This document shows, in pieces, positions 23,840 to 46,902 of a stretch of DNA of 49,000 nt. The notes below the pieces were generated by a model. The model was given only the letters and a program-made list of their open reading frames with translations, had not been told where the DNA came from and ran no database searches. The translations under genes and the position numbers were made by a program. Position 1 is the stretch's first letter; every line of letters begins with the position of its first letter. Origin of the DNA: Glandiceps talaboti (lineage: Eukaryota > Hemichordata > Enteropneusta > Spengelidae); the NCBI RefSeq assembly GCF_964340395.1, contig NC_135566.1:11846001-11895000 (forward strand). Reading direction: 5' to 3'.

Positions 23840-24170
23840 AGGAAAATACGAGTAACCTAAGGTTTTTTGTCACAACAAGTCGCTAGACAAGTATTAACAA
23901 AACCCTTAGGTCACAAATATTTTCCGACTGAATGAAGAAACGTAATTGAGAATAACATAATTATACCACTACCAGTAATATCAAAGTAAAATCGGGGAAA
24001 TTAATAGCAATTTTGAACGTTTTGACTCATGTTTGGAACACAGCAGAACCAGTGACATAGACATGTGTTGCTGTGATGTAGAATGACCATGGCATAAATC
24101 CATATTTTTGGCTTTAATGCATGGTATAATAGGGAAGTATCATCCAATACAGCTTTTATGCAATACTTAC
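23840..24170. repeat. Dispersed hairpin repeat (CCTAAGG...CCTTAGG), copy 1
   Basis: GGAAAATACGAGTAACCTAA and CCCTTAGGTCACAAATATTT form inverted arms around GTCGCTAGACAAG. About 240 bp of further family sequence follows, including ACAGCAGAACCAGTGACAT. Copies lie at 28143 and 44577. Confidence 0.65.
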
Positions 24171-24349
24171 AAACCCTAGATGTCATGTCAATTGTTCAAC
24201 ATACTCATTATTACTAAGTTGCTACCAGCCTCAGTATTTACATATCTGTGTATGTCATAATCCATATTTGGATGTTTACACAGCTTCTACAAATACAGAT
24301 ATTTTTTAGAGAGAAAAAAGGGTTATAGTTACAGACTGTGTCACTATTA

Positions 24350-24645
24350 TAAAATTCAGAATGCATTTATTTACAAAGTAATACGACTTAGCAGTTTAAG
24401 TTACAAATACCAAGAATGCATTGCACAAATATGAATTTTACTTGATGCAATTTTCAAATTTTTTACTCAACTTTGATTTGAATATTTGCAGAGCTATATG
24501 TACACACTGTATTTTTTGAACTATATTTATTAAATTGAAAGTATATATCTCATAATAATATACAGCTTCAAAATGTAAGTATACAAATAAAAAAGTTTGG
24601 ATATATTCTTGATACCATTTCTGTTATGCACATTATTTCAACATA
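24350..24645. repeat. Duplicated copy of CFAP251 3' UTR
   Basis: This segment closely matches 28820-29107, for example AGAGCTATATGTACACACTG and CATTTCTGTTATGCACATTA. Similarity stops at TTATTTCAACAT in both. In the other copy the segment is the presumed 3' UTR of CFAP251, 140 bp past its stop, so this is a relic of the tandem duplication. Confidence 0.8.
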
Positions 24646-24650
24646 GCTAG

Positions 24651-24775
24651 TTTGATAAGAACAGTTTATGGCCTCTATACATGTACATGATATGCCCTGA
24701 GAGCTTGAAATATGTTTGTGATTGTGAGTTACTTAGTATATACTATAGAGAGGCCATAAAACTGTTCTAATCAAA
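24651..24775. repeat. Inverted repeat with ~30-bp arms
   Basis: TTTGATAAGAACAGTTTATG and its near reverse complement (AAACTGTTCTAATCAAA) bracket about 65 bp. The outer arms continue into GGCCTCTATA. It sits exactly at the end of the duplicated CFAP251 3' UTR segment. Confidence 0.8.
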
Positions 24776-24834
24776 TGATGGCATGTAATGTAAGTCTCTG
24801 TCCTTCCAACATACTATGCCAAGTGTTATTAATC

Positions 24835-24891
24835 CATTCTCACAAACCAGAGCTATTATTTTTTCGAAAATGGCCGTGGTTTGCGACGATG
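24835..24891. mobile_element. CAAACCA/TGGTTTG inverted-end repeat, copy 3 (short)
   Basis: CATTCTCACAAACCAGAGCT and GTGGTTTGCGACGATG are separated by only about 20 bp. Confidence 0.55.
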
Positions 24892-24963
24892 TATTAATCT
24901 AATTCATTTGGGTTTTTTTAGCAGAACTGAACTGAGGTTCAGTAGTGCTATAGGGATCGCCTG

Positions 24964-24966
<3 letters not shown>

Positions 24967-25014
<48 letters not shown>

Positions 25015-25030
25015 GATGTGTGTGTGTGTT

Positions 25031-25065
<35 letters not shown>

Positions 25066-25066
25066 A
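24967..25066. repeat. (GT)n microsatellite
   Basis: About 100 bp of GT repeats with a few interruptions. Open frames here are artefacts. Confidence 0.95.
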
Positions 25067-26069
25067 TTTGTTTACTTTTCCTGTTTATAACAAGTCCTGC
25101 CACAGACAAGGATTTCCTTGTTTGTGGTTCTACTTAATGTTTTCCTGTCGCTGCTTGTATATAAAACACCTCCATAGCTTCACAATTGTTGTACATGTAA
25201 TTCATGGAAAATAAGATGCAAAATCAATTTGACTCGAAGTCAGTAATCATCATCATGTGAAAGAGTCAGAAAGAAGGGACAGAATCAAAATAAGAGAATA
25301 GTAGGGTTTCAGACTGCATGTAGTCCTCGGATATATTTACCATGTTATAGGTCATTTGGTCTGTCTCAACTGTATACAGTTGAATGTGTAATAATGTATT
25401 GCCTTGAGTGAAATTGGGGTACTGAAGACAATTTTTAATACTCTATGGCTTTCAATAATGTGTATGGTTTGAATTTTTATGCAATTAGATGGCCTCTTAC
25501 ATGTCCTATATATATGCGTATCCACATTTGCGTGTGAGAAGACATTAACACAGCTTCAAGTTTGTTGAAGAACTCCTGAACAATGTATATTTCTTGTGAG
25601 CGACCCATTAGATGGCCTCCTACATGTCCTTATTTTTTAAAGTGCTTATATTACTGTGGGAGGGGGAAACACCATCCCCACTAGCTATCATGGGGGATGC
25701 TGTTTCTGCCCAGAACCAAGATTCAATTTGAAAGATAAAACCCTGCAGTACGGTCCTTCAGGAACGAGACTAGGAAGGGGCATTAAATATTTTGACAGCG
25801 TAAAGGGGAGGGGGGAAGGGCTGCGGCTGCGATTTTTTTGACCGAAGTAACTTCTCCCCAGGCCCCCCTGTCGTAAATTGTGACCCCAGCCTAAAACAGA
25901 AAAATGTTCAGATCTGGCCCCTGTCTATCTAATAACAATGCTATGGATTATGCCTACTGAGGTAGCTTAGCTAAGTCTGAGCGAAACATCTTGGCTAGAA
26001 ACACTTCTCTAATATAATATATTTATAAATATTTTAAATATATGTGCAACATTGATATATTAAAATACC

Positions 26070-26243
26070 GACTTTGAACGCCTGGGTTGTACGCATTCCG
26101 ATAGCCTTGGTCATGGCAAATTAGTTAGCTAGGGTCTACTGACGCATGTTGAGCATTCACGTAAGTTACGGGGCGGGGAGCAGCTCAAGGTAGTATAGGA
26201 GGAGCAGTCGCTGTCAGCCGTGGCACGTACCGGTACATTTAGG
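26070..26243 (+). other. Duplicated YDJC promoter and 5' UTR exon
   Basis: Matches 12450-12639 (CCGACTTTG..., AGGGTCTACTGACGCATG, GCCGTGGCAC) and ends at the donor GTAAGTACAC. The acceptor before 27550 is also conserved, so the transcription start region and UTR intron of the duplicate look intact. Confidence 0.65.
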
Positions 26244-26611
26244 GTAAGTACACAGAGTTGCATATATTACTAATTTCGACGTTTGTGTAGTTATGATTAT
26301 CGTTTGTAAAAAGTACTACTTGTATATCGAAAATGTAGAGAATTCAACTTTTTCCTTCTTTGCCTCTTACGCATGATAAAGGAAACTTCTTAAAGTCGAT
26401 AATAGCTGCAATAATTATAGCGTTAGTTTTGATTTTGAGGGTTTTGTTGTTGGTGGTGGTTGTTTGAGATTTTTTTCGCAAACTAACACAGGAACGATAA
26501 AAAAAACTAAATAAAAAACGCTCAAAGGAAAAAAAACAATAGACTGCAATTATTAGAGCTATAAGTGTCCAGTGGCAGTAATCTTGATTTTTATTCAAAC
26601 CATCCATACGA

Positions 26612-26722
26612 TTAGTCTGTAAGGTACGCCGTGACGGTGCGCACTAAAATATCGGCCAACCCCTAACTCCTGTGAGAGGAGGCCGGTGAGGGCGAAACGT
26701 CACGACGTATCTTACAGTCTAA
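26612..26722. mobile_element. AGTCTGTAAG hairpin repeat, copy 2
   Basis: The ends TTAGTCTGTAAGGTACGCC and ACGACGTATCTTACAGTCTA are inverted repeats extending through GTGACG and CGTCAC. The interior holds GTGAGGGCGAAACGTCAC. It lies in the UTR intron of the YDJC duplicate and is absent at the matching site of the parent (about 12793). Confidence 0.7.
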
Positions 26723-27637
26723 CATACGATCGAATTGGAATGATATGTTACTATGAGTAAATATACTTTGAATGGAGTGAATAGGATTATTTGTAGCAAC
26801 TACTGGATGTATATTTGCATAAATGGACTAGTTACGTAGTCTTAACTTTTCTATCGATATGATCTACCAGTTATATAGGATGTATACGTCACCTTGTATG
26901 TATGACATTCATGTCGTGACAGACAATACAACAGATCCGTCATCAAACATATGGTTACGATTATCTTGAAGGCAAAGTGGATTTTTCTTTCCTAAGAATC
27001 AATATTAATAAAATAAGTTTGTCAAAGCAAGATGGTCACAATAATGATAATAATAATTAATAATAATTATTCTCCCTCTTACAACATTATCGTCCCATGG
27101 GTCCAAATATTGTTCCACGGGGTTCACAATGTTAGTGACTCAGCAATATATTTTCAGTTTAGATATATTGCTGTATTTTGATGTCAGACCAACAATGAGG
27201 GTCAGTGGAAGGCATGATAAACAACAAAGAAATAGTTTGACTGTTGACTGCTGAGGTGACATGAACTAACAGACAAAGTCTACATACATTATCCATAGTG
27301 TCATTGATCAAAGTACACACTTACATGTATAAGTATGCAGTTTTGTGTCAGTAAACTTTTCAAGTGTGTCAAATATTACAAATAAAAACTATTCAAGTTT
27401 GTAAAATTATTTGAATAACAATAGTGATCATTTACATATTATTTATAATTTGCTTGAGTTGTAAATGTTAATCCAATAAACAACTTATTTGAAATCAAAT
27501 TCAAATGCTATTAATGGCATTTTTTCTCTTTTTAAAATTTCATTTTCAGTGATATTTACAGCCTGGTAACCAGCCACACATTCAATTGATCTATGCAGCA
27601 AGCCTTACTACATAAGACACAGACTTTCATCATCACT

Positions 27638-27968
27638 ATGAGTTCTCAACGGAGAATACACAAACTAGTCATTAATGCTGATGACTTTGGATACTGTCCT
27701 CAGAGAAATAGAGGCATCATGGAATGTTTTGAAGCAAATGCTATCACCAGTTCTTCACTCATAATTAATGGTGCATTTACCAAAGAAGCGGTCACACTGG
27801 CTAAAACACACAAACTACCATTAGGTAAGATGTTACAACATGTGTTTACAAGTCTCAGATGTTACAGAGATAATGGTACTAAACGATGAAAAACTAAAAC
27901 AATACTTTGTAGATCATAATATACAACTTTGTTCCTTTGATGAAATGACCAATGATTATGTAAAGTAG
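27638..27968 (+). pseudogene. Collapsed YDJC duplicate (first exon fused to end of last exon)
   Basis: The first coding exon (27638-27824) keeps NADDFGYCP and differs from the parent at only six positions, four of them amino-acid changes; its donor GTAAGA is intact. The next 43 nt end in TTACAG. From 27868 the sequence matches the parent's last exon starting at [10 protein letters not shown], through to the stop at 27966-27968. Three exons and the 5' part of the last exon are gone, including the metal-binding histidines H65 and H136/H138, so a deacetylase cannot be made. If the 43-nt interval is spliced, the frame is preserved and a 95-residue protein results. If read through, translation stops at 27889. 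Called a pseudogene with a possible short product. Confidence 0.8.
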
Positions 27969-28142
27969 ATGAATTATTTTCAGTTTAAAACTACATTTGT
28001 GGAGTGGATGTACCCCTAGAGTCTTTTTTTTGTGATCATTTGAATCGTGACAGTCATTTACATTTCCCTGGGGAAATGCCCAAGGTATAAATTACAAAAG
28101 AGAATAAAAAATGAACAAAATATACTGCAGATTTATTCCCAA

Positions 28143-28420
28143 ATATTTGTCTGGCCAAGGAAAAATAAGTGCCCTAAAGGATCATTGTTGCTAGACTTGT
28201 GGTGACAAACCCTTAGGTCATGAGTATATTCTGGTTGAATGAAGTAAAATGTTGGGAATAATATAATTATATCTCCTCAAGAATAATGTATGAAAAAATG
28301 GGAAAAATAATGGTGATTTTGAACATTTTAATTTTGAATTCGAACACTGCAAAAATAGTGATGTAGACAAGGGTTGTCGTGGTGTAGAATGACCAGGGTA
28401 TATTATCTATATTATCTGTT
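28143..28420. repeat. Dispersed hairpin repeat, copy 2
   Basis: Matches 23840-24170 in order: TTGCTAGACTTG, ACAAACCCTTAGGTCATGAG, and GGTGTAGAATGACCAGGGTA. It may be part of the tandem duplication rather than an independent insertion. Confidence 0.6.
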
Positions 28421-28514
28421 CAAAGACAATAAATTGGCTTGAGTATGGGATACTTCATATCTTGATATCATTTTCTTTACTCTTACTTTTTGACTTTTAC
28501 AAGCACACATACAT

Positions 28515-28516
<2 letters not shown>

Positions 28517-28570
<54 letters not shown>
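28517..28570. repeat. (CA)n microsatellite
   Basis: About 54 bp of uninterrupted CA repeats. Confidence 0.95.
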
Positions 28571-28572
<2 letters not shown>

Positions 28573-28833
28573 TTCACCATGCCTATAGCACCACTATTGT
28601 AGTGAATGTATTGTTGGATATTTTGGAAAGAATGTTCCACAGTTATAGCTATTGAAGCTTTCAATGTAAAAATTCTGATTAAAATTACCTACAGTACTTG
28701 AGATTATCATTTTAAGTACTACATGCCAGGGAAAAACTATAACTATGGAGAATTTGTGTACCTAGGATTGTATCTAATAAACTGTGTCCTAGCTATTTAA
28801 GAAAGAAAACACAGTTATAAAATTCAGAATGCA

Positions 28834-28839
28834 TTTATT
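28834..28839 (-). terminator. Candidate CFAP251 poly(A) signal
   Basis: AATAAA on the minus strand about 410 nt after the CFAP251 stop, followed by GT/T-rich sequence. It lies in the segment duplicated at 24350. Position and context are suggestive only. Confidence 0.4.
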
Positions 28840-29246
28840 TACAAATAAAAAGTGACCAGTACAATCCAAGAAAGCAATGCACAATATGTATTTTACATGA
28901 TGCAATTTTCAAATTCAATTTATTTTTTACTCAATTTTGATTTGAATAATTGCAGAGCTATATGTACACACTGTATTTTTGAACTATAAGTATTAAATTA
29001 AAAGTATATATCATAATAATATACAGCTTTGAAATGTAAGTATACAAATAAAAAAGAGTCCTCAAGATATTCTCGATACCATTTCTGTTATGCACATTAT
29101 TTCAACATTCCATCATAATTGAGGGGAGGGGTCAAAGGTCATATATAGTGACAAATTAAATCATATGTCACAATTATACTTTTTTGTATTCCTGCTTCTT
29201 TCCAACTTTTCCATTATTTAGTTCATTTCCATTACTGATTTTTTTT

Positions 29247-41892
<12,646 letters not shown>

Positions 41893-42120
41893 GATGAACA
41901 CGATCTCCCCTTCTTTCTAGGGCCAAATGTTCAAAATAACTATCGATCAGAACGTTTTGTACAGGCCTAAAGGGTTGATTATCAACCCGATGTCACTAAA
42001 CTTCCTTAAAAATCACGAACGACTGCACAAAAATTGCATAAAATGCAAAAAACTGATAGTTCATCAACGCGTTCCACTTACCAGAGTATCCAAGGCAACC
42101 TTGTTTATATCAACCTGCGC
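41893..42120 (-). promoter_or_regulatory. CFAP251 promoter with RFX X-box-like site
   Basis: At 42086-42099 the plus strand reads GTATCCAAGGCAAC. One half-site (GGCAAC, GTTGCC on the gene strand) is perfect and the other is partial. It lies about 195-207 bp upstream of the ATG. RFX factors bind such X-boxes near ciliary genes. The transcription start is not visible. Confidence 0.5.
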
Positions 42121-43309
42121 AGGCGCAAATATTGCCGTAAAGAGGTGATAACTTTTTTGCGACAATGTGTTAGCGCCACCACCGGTACCCATGCAAGCTG
42201 CAGAATCATGCAGCTGCAGAGTATATGGTACCGTGCAATGGGCGCTGTGCATATATGTGATTACTGTCATGCTCGTTTCCGGGTTATTTAAAAAACAAAA
42301 AACAAATAAAACCTGTATTTAAAAAAGATAAAATATTTTTTAACACAAATTGTGTGAAAAAATAAAATACTAAAATGTATACCAAAGGTAGATGTGCATG
42401 CCCAGAATCATGGGATGGATGGCTGTTCAGTATTTCACTAAGTTGCTACAAAGATGATAGACTACTTTGCTATCAATTGTATTGTACAGCTTGATGTGGT
42501 TTTAATGGAAAATCATGTAATAGCTTTACTTCACCGTTCCAAGGTACCCTGTTCCAAGTATATGCATTTATACAAGTTTGATCCTGAGTGGTATATGGGA
42601 AAATATTGCACAATTATACTATTACATACATTCATATTTCTCTCTATGTTGCATATTTTTAATCGGCTTAACATATCAATGTAGCACCCAAAGCCCATAC
42701 TTTTGACCCCAAAAGTGACAACGGCAGAAGGGTGGGGTGGGGGGGGGGGGGGCATCCCACTCCTGGACCTTCCCCCACCACACACACATTCAGTCGCACC
42801 ACCTAGCTATATTATTTTACCCAGCTGCTACACAAATCATATTCAACAGAAGATCACTCAAACATTGCAACAATAATGCAGGGATATGAAGGAATATTAC
42901 TAAAGAGTTTGGTCTTGATTCGCTTATTCTTTTCATATCTCACCATCTTTATATATAGCAATATTCAATAGATAACTTTAATCACATGACAACATAGACA
43001 GTAATATAACAATATTCAGTAGATATAGTCACATGACAGCATCGTCATGGATATGTAGATCTATATTTTTTTTGCATGCATAAATGAATCTAATATAATG
43101 CAATATAATATATAATTTATTATCACTCCAAATACATCTACAATTCACACAATACATAACATAATCATAACAGAAAAATAAAAATTAATATACAATATGA
43201 AATAAATGTTCATAATATAAAACCTGAAAACTCTGTATAATTCAATAAAAGATAATGTCACATACAAATGTACAAAATATGACAAAAATTATTCACTGCC
43301 ATTGATATC

Positions 43310-43456
43310 ACACCTGCATACTAACAATTTGGTCACTCATCTTTTTATTGGCTGCATGCAGTGACTGCTCATCTGTAGTCATGAGGTTTGCATTGTGAAA
43401 ATAGTTACCATAAAGAGACATGTTAGCGCCCTCACTCATGCAAGGGCCCAGTTCTT
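43310..43456 (-). CDS. Unassigned candidate terminal exon
   Basis: After a good acceptor (TTTTGTTTAAACAG, exon start 43456) one frame is open for 48 codons to TGA at about 43310. It includes SEGANMSLYGNYFHNANLM and DEQSLHAANKKMSDQ. The residue mix looks protein-like but I recognise no family, and no upstream partner exon was found. It could equally be chance or part of a repeat. Confidence 0.25.
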
Positions 43457-44326
43457 CTGTTTAAACAAAATTAGTTTTATCACTATCTAGGAATATTTTT
43501 TTCATATATTAATTCACTGGGTATTTTTAAGTTTGTGTTCAAAGTTTCATGTCGATTGAACAGCATTAAATTTCCACATGGATGACCTGTGAAGTCAGAA
43601 ATCAGCCAGAGATCACTGACCAATTACCTTAGACTTACAAAATACAGTGTTCAGCAGAAATAACTCTTTTGTTTATACATTATGAATTCTGTTTCAAATT
43701 ATCAGACATGAGAAAACTATAGTTCTGCCTATAATAAGTAAGACTCTATTCATTCTAAATGATTCAACAAACATCACACTTTTGTAAACATATTCATTTG
43801 AGGAAAAGAACTGAAAACAGATCAACTTTGTACGTCATTCCTTGATACAACTAGCTTGTTATTGGCTTTCATCTTCTGTCTATCCTGTACTCATTTCAAA
43901 GAAACATTAATCAAGAATACTAAAACGGTTCTTGTCGCATGACCACAATATTCTAATTACCTGCAAGTGATATTTTAATCCAGAACGTTTCTCATTATTT
44001 TGGTTCATTTACAACTTGTTGATTGCATAAATAGGAAACGCCATTTCCTTCACTTGACACAATATATAAACCTAATTAAGGCCAAAAATAAAATTGTTTC
44101 TGGTCAGTACATATTGTCTAAAGTGGTGTGACGACGTGAATTGTTTTTTATTATTCTTATCAAACCTGTCACTAAATCTACTATTTATGAGTTACAATGT
44201 ACATGTACTGTTCTGTTTAATAAGTACTTTAGAACAAGTGTGTATGTGGGGCAGATGTCATTTGCTTGTTCATGATTGGCTCTGCAGTTGTCTTCACTGG
44301 GAGAGTTATTTTTCTGTTTCACCCCA

Positions 44327-44413
44327 GATCTACAGACTGCATGATCTGGACAAACACACAAGAAAGACAGACGTGAGGGAACTTAAGTTAAGTGATATGC
44401 GTGCTGACATAGA
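44327..44413 (+). CDS. Unassigned exon-like patch
   Basis: After TTTCTGTTTCACCCCAG the frame reads IYRLHDLDKHTRKTDVRELK and then LSDMRADIETI before a T run. The composition is protein-like and charged. A donor-like GTGAGG occurs within it near 44372. No family recognised and no neighbouring exons found. Confidence 0.22.
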
Positions 44414-44576
44414 AACAATTCTTTTTTTTTCGGCCAACTGTTTCTCAAAGTGTCAATACCCTGTATATTTTGATTACTATGTCATTATTACACAAATAGG
44501 AAATCATTTCCTGTTATAAAAGTCAATCCTGAAGCAGTGCTACATGCCTATAGTTTGGGTGTGTGTTGTATGGGCT

Positions 44577-44870
44577 AAGGCCTCAAGTCTAGGGTGACCT
44601 AAGGGGTCTTTGTCAGTACGAGTTGCTAGACGAGTAGTGACAACCCTTAGATCACGAGTATTCTCCAGAGAATAACATAATTATACCACCATCAGTAATT
44701 GAAAGAAAAAGAGGGGAAAGTAATAGCAGATTTGAACGTTTTAGCTCATATTTACAAACACAGCAGAACCAGTGACATTACAGACATGCGTTGTCGTGAC
44801 AATTTAGAACAACCAAGGTATAAATTCCATATTTATGCATGGTATAATGTTCTATAAATACCAAACACTT
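44577..44870. repeat. Dispersed hairpin repeat, copy 3
   Basis: CCTAAGGGGTCTTTGTCAGT and AGTGACAACCCTTAGATCAC flank GTTGCTAGACGAG; the rest follows copy 1 (ACAGCAGAACCAGTGACAT). This copy is outside the YDJC duplication, which shows that the family is dispersed. Confidence 0.65.
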
Positions 44871-45304
44871 CTATGATTATACTTCATATTAGTATTAATA
44901 TGTATTTGTGGCAATGCAAGGAAGAAGAAGGGAAAGCAATGTATATGTTTATATTTGTAAATTTCATTTGCAACAACAGTGTCAACACACGTCTTTTAAT
45001 ACCATATTTGGTCCCTGGCTGTCAGTACACTTGAAGCTTAATACATAGACTGTATATCAGTATATCACAGCCCATAGACATCTCTTCACACTACAGGCAA
45101 ACAGCAGTAGGTAGGTGAAGTTTTAAGTTTTTATAGATTGCAAACTTTATATCTATATTTATATATATAAATATATATGTATATATCACAGCCTATGGGC
45201 AAACAGCAATAGGTTGGCGTAGCTTTAAGTTTTATCCATAATGTTTGACCTAAATTGATCTGAGTATAAATTATACGATTGTGTAGATGCCTGTGTAAAT
45301 AGCT

Positions 45305-45870
45305 GAATTGGGCATTTGCACTATGGGATTAGTGACATATATCAAACTGGTGGTGTTATCATTTGTGAAAAATGGACATTCAGTTAATTGATCATTTGTA
45401 CAATGGGGTTAGTGAAATATCACAATGGTGGTAATTAAGTTGTAATTTGTGAAATGGACATTTGGTGTATTGGTCATTTGCACTATGGCGTTAGTGACAT
45501 CACATTGGTGGTAAGTTCTCATTTGTTAAATGGAAATTTAGTGAATTGGTCATTTTTACTATGGGGTTAGTGACATCTCAATGGTGGTAAGTTATCATTT
45601 GTGAAAAATGGACATTCGGTGTATTGGTCATTTGTACTATGGGGTTAGTGACATTTCACAATGGTGGTTAGTTATCATTTTTGAAATGGACATTCAGTGT
45701 ATTGGTCATTTGCACTATGGGGTTAGTGACATCACATTGGTGGTAAGTTATCATTTATGAAATGGACATTCAGTGTATTGGTCATTTGTACTATGGGGTT
45801 AGTGATATCACACTTGTGATCAGCTGTCATTTATGAAATGGACATTTGGTGAGTTGATCATTTATACCTT
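45305..45870. repeat. ~78-bp minisatellite, about 7-8 copies
   Basis: Units contain CATTTG(C/T)ACTATGGGGTTAG, then TGACAT, a GGTGGTAAGTTATCATTT-like segment and GAAATGGACATTCAGTGTAT. Copies differ by small changes. Confidence 0.85.
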
Positions 45871-45994
45871 GATTGATATAAAGGAAATACATCAATCTTG
45901 AACACAGTCCTACAAGCCAACAACAATTCATGTGTTAGTTCCGATACTTTCATGAAGCAAACAGAAGCCAGAAATTTGCAATTTGAGAATCACA

Positions 45995-46242
45995 ACTCTG
46001 CCATATAAAGTATTAAAATAAGATTCACATAGAACAAAAAAGACAACATATCTGCCACATAAAGTATATGAAATTCACAAATCTGCCACATAATGCAAAT
46101 GAGAACCACAATCTGCCACGTAGAGCAAGGCAGCATATCTGCCACATAGAACAAATGAAATTCACAAATCTACCATATAAAGTTTATGAAATTAACAAAT
46201 CTGCCACATAAAGTATATGAACTTCACAAATCTGCCACATGT
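45995..46242. repeat. Degenerate ~30-bp tandem repeat
   Basis: ATCTGCCACATAAAGTATAT and GAAATTCACAA recur seven or eight times with variation in spacing. Confidence 0.8.
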
Positions 46243-46608
46243 TTTATGCAAGACTTACAATAATAAATGAACAAAAAAAAAAACATACCATACCATACAA
46301 AGTTGACAAAACATTTTCAAAGGTTACCATGACGACAAAAATACTCAATACTATCAGTTCTCTTGATGTATATCATCACCATGACAACTATCAAAAGTTA
46401 CATGACATCAATTTCCATTAAAACATTGAGCACCTGTGCTGAGAATCTAAAAACTTCAAAAGCCTACAATTTTAGGATATGAAACATAAAACTCCTTTAA
46501 AAGTAAATCAAACTGTAATGTAAATTCACAACAAAACATGGATAATACTTCAATTTGTGTGTTTGGTACGGGAAATGCTATAAATAGTATGTATATTTCA
46601 TATTTTAA

Positions 46609-46864
46609 GTGGCCATATGGATGGGGATTTTGGATTCATTTTGCATTTTTCATCTATAAAACAAATTTATCGTGGCTTCCTGCTTGAAAAAATCTAAATA
46701 TTATGCGTCTTATTACTCTTTGGCCATTGATTGAGTTACAAACAAGGACTTGGCATAAGTTGTTTCACATTCATTTTTCAAATAGGAAGCCATGATAAAA
46801 TTGTTTTATAAATCAAAAATCCAAAACAAATACAAAATCCTCATCCATATATGGCCACTTTTAA
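46609..46864. mobile_element. Foldback element, CATATGG family, copy 2
   Basis: GTGGCCATATGGATGGGGAT at the left and CCTCATCCATATATGGCCAC at the right are inverted. The arms continue through ATAAAACAA and GGAAGCCATGATAAAATTG. It is shorter than copy 1, with a smaller centre, and lies next to the GDPD-like stop codon. Confidence 0.72.
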
Positions 46865-46902
46865 AGCTTACATTCTTTGAATCATTTTGCACTGTATTAA
46901 GT

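Larger units (their letters stand above)
23198..26060. other. Region between YDJC duplicates, repeats only
   Basis: No gene recognised. It contains a dispersed hairpin repeat (23840-24170), a copy of the CFAP251 3' UTR (24350-24645), an inverted repeat (24651-24775), a short inverted-end repeat (24835-24891) and a (GT)n tract (24967-25066). A G-rich stretch follows at about 25640-25830. Confidence 0.6.
27969..28833. other. Duplicate YDJC 3' flank, no gene
   Basis: It contains a dispersed hairpin repeat (28143-28420) and a (CA)n tract (28517-28570), and is loosely similar to DNA after the parent YDJC stop. It also separates the duplicate from the convergent CFAP251 3' end. Confidence 0.6.
42121..46902. 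other. Intergenic region between CFAP251 and GDPD-like gene
   Basis: No complete gene is recognised. It contains a G/C run near 42735-42752, two unassigned exon-like patches (43310-43456 minus; 44327-44413 plus), a dispersed hairpin repeat (44577-44870), two minisatellites (45305-45870 and 45995-46242) and a foldback element (46609-46864). Confidence 0.6.

Noticed and set aside
42454-42684. 76-codon plus-strand frame upstream of CFAP251
   Set aside because: No recognisable family or splice context; hydrophobic tail from AT-rich sequence.
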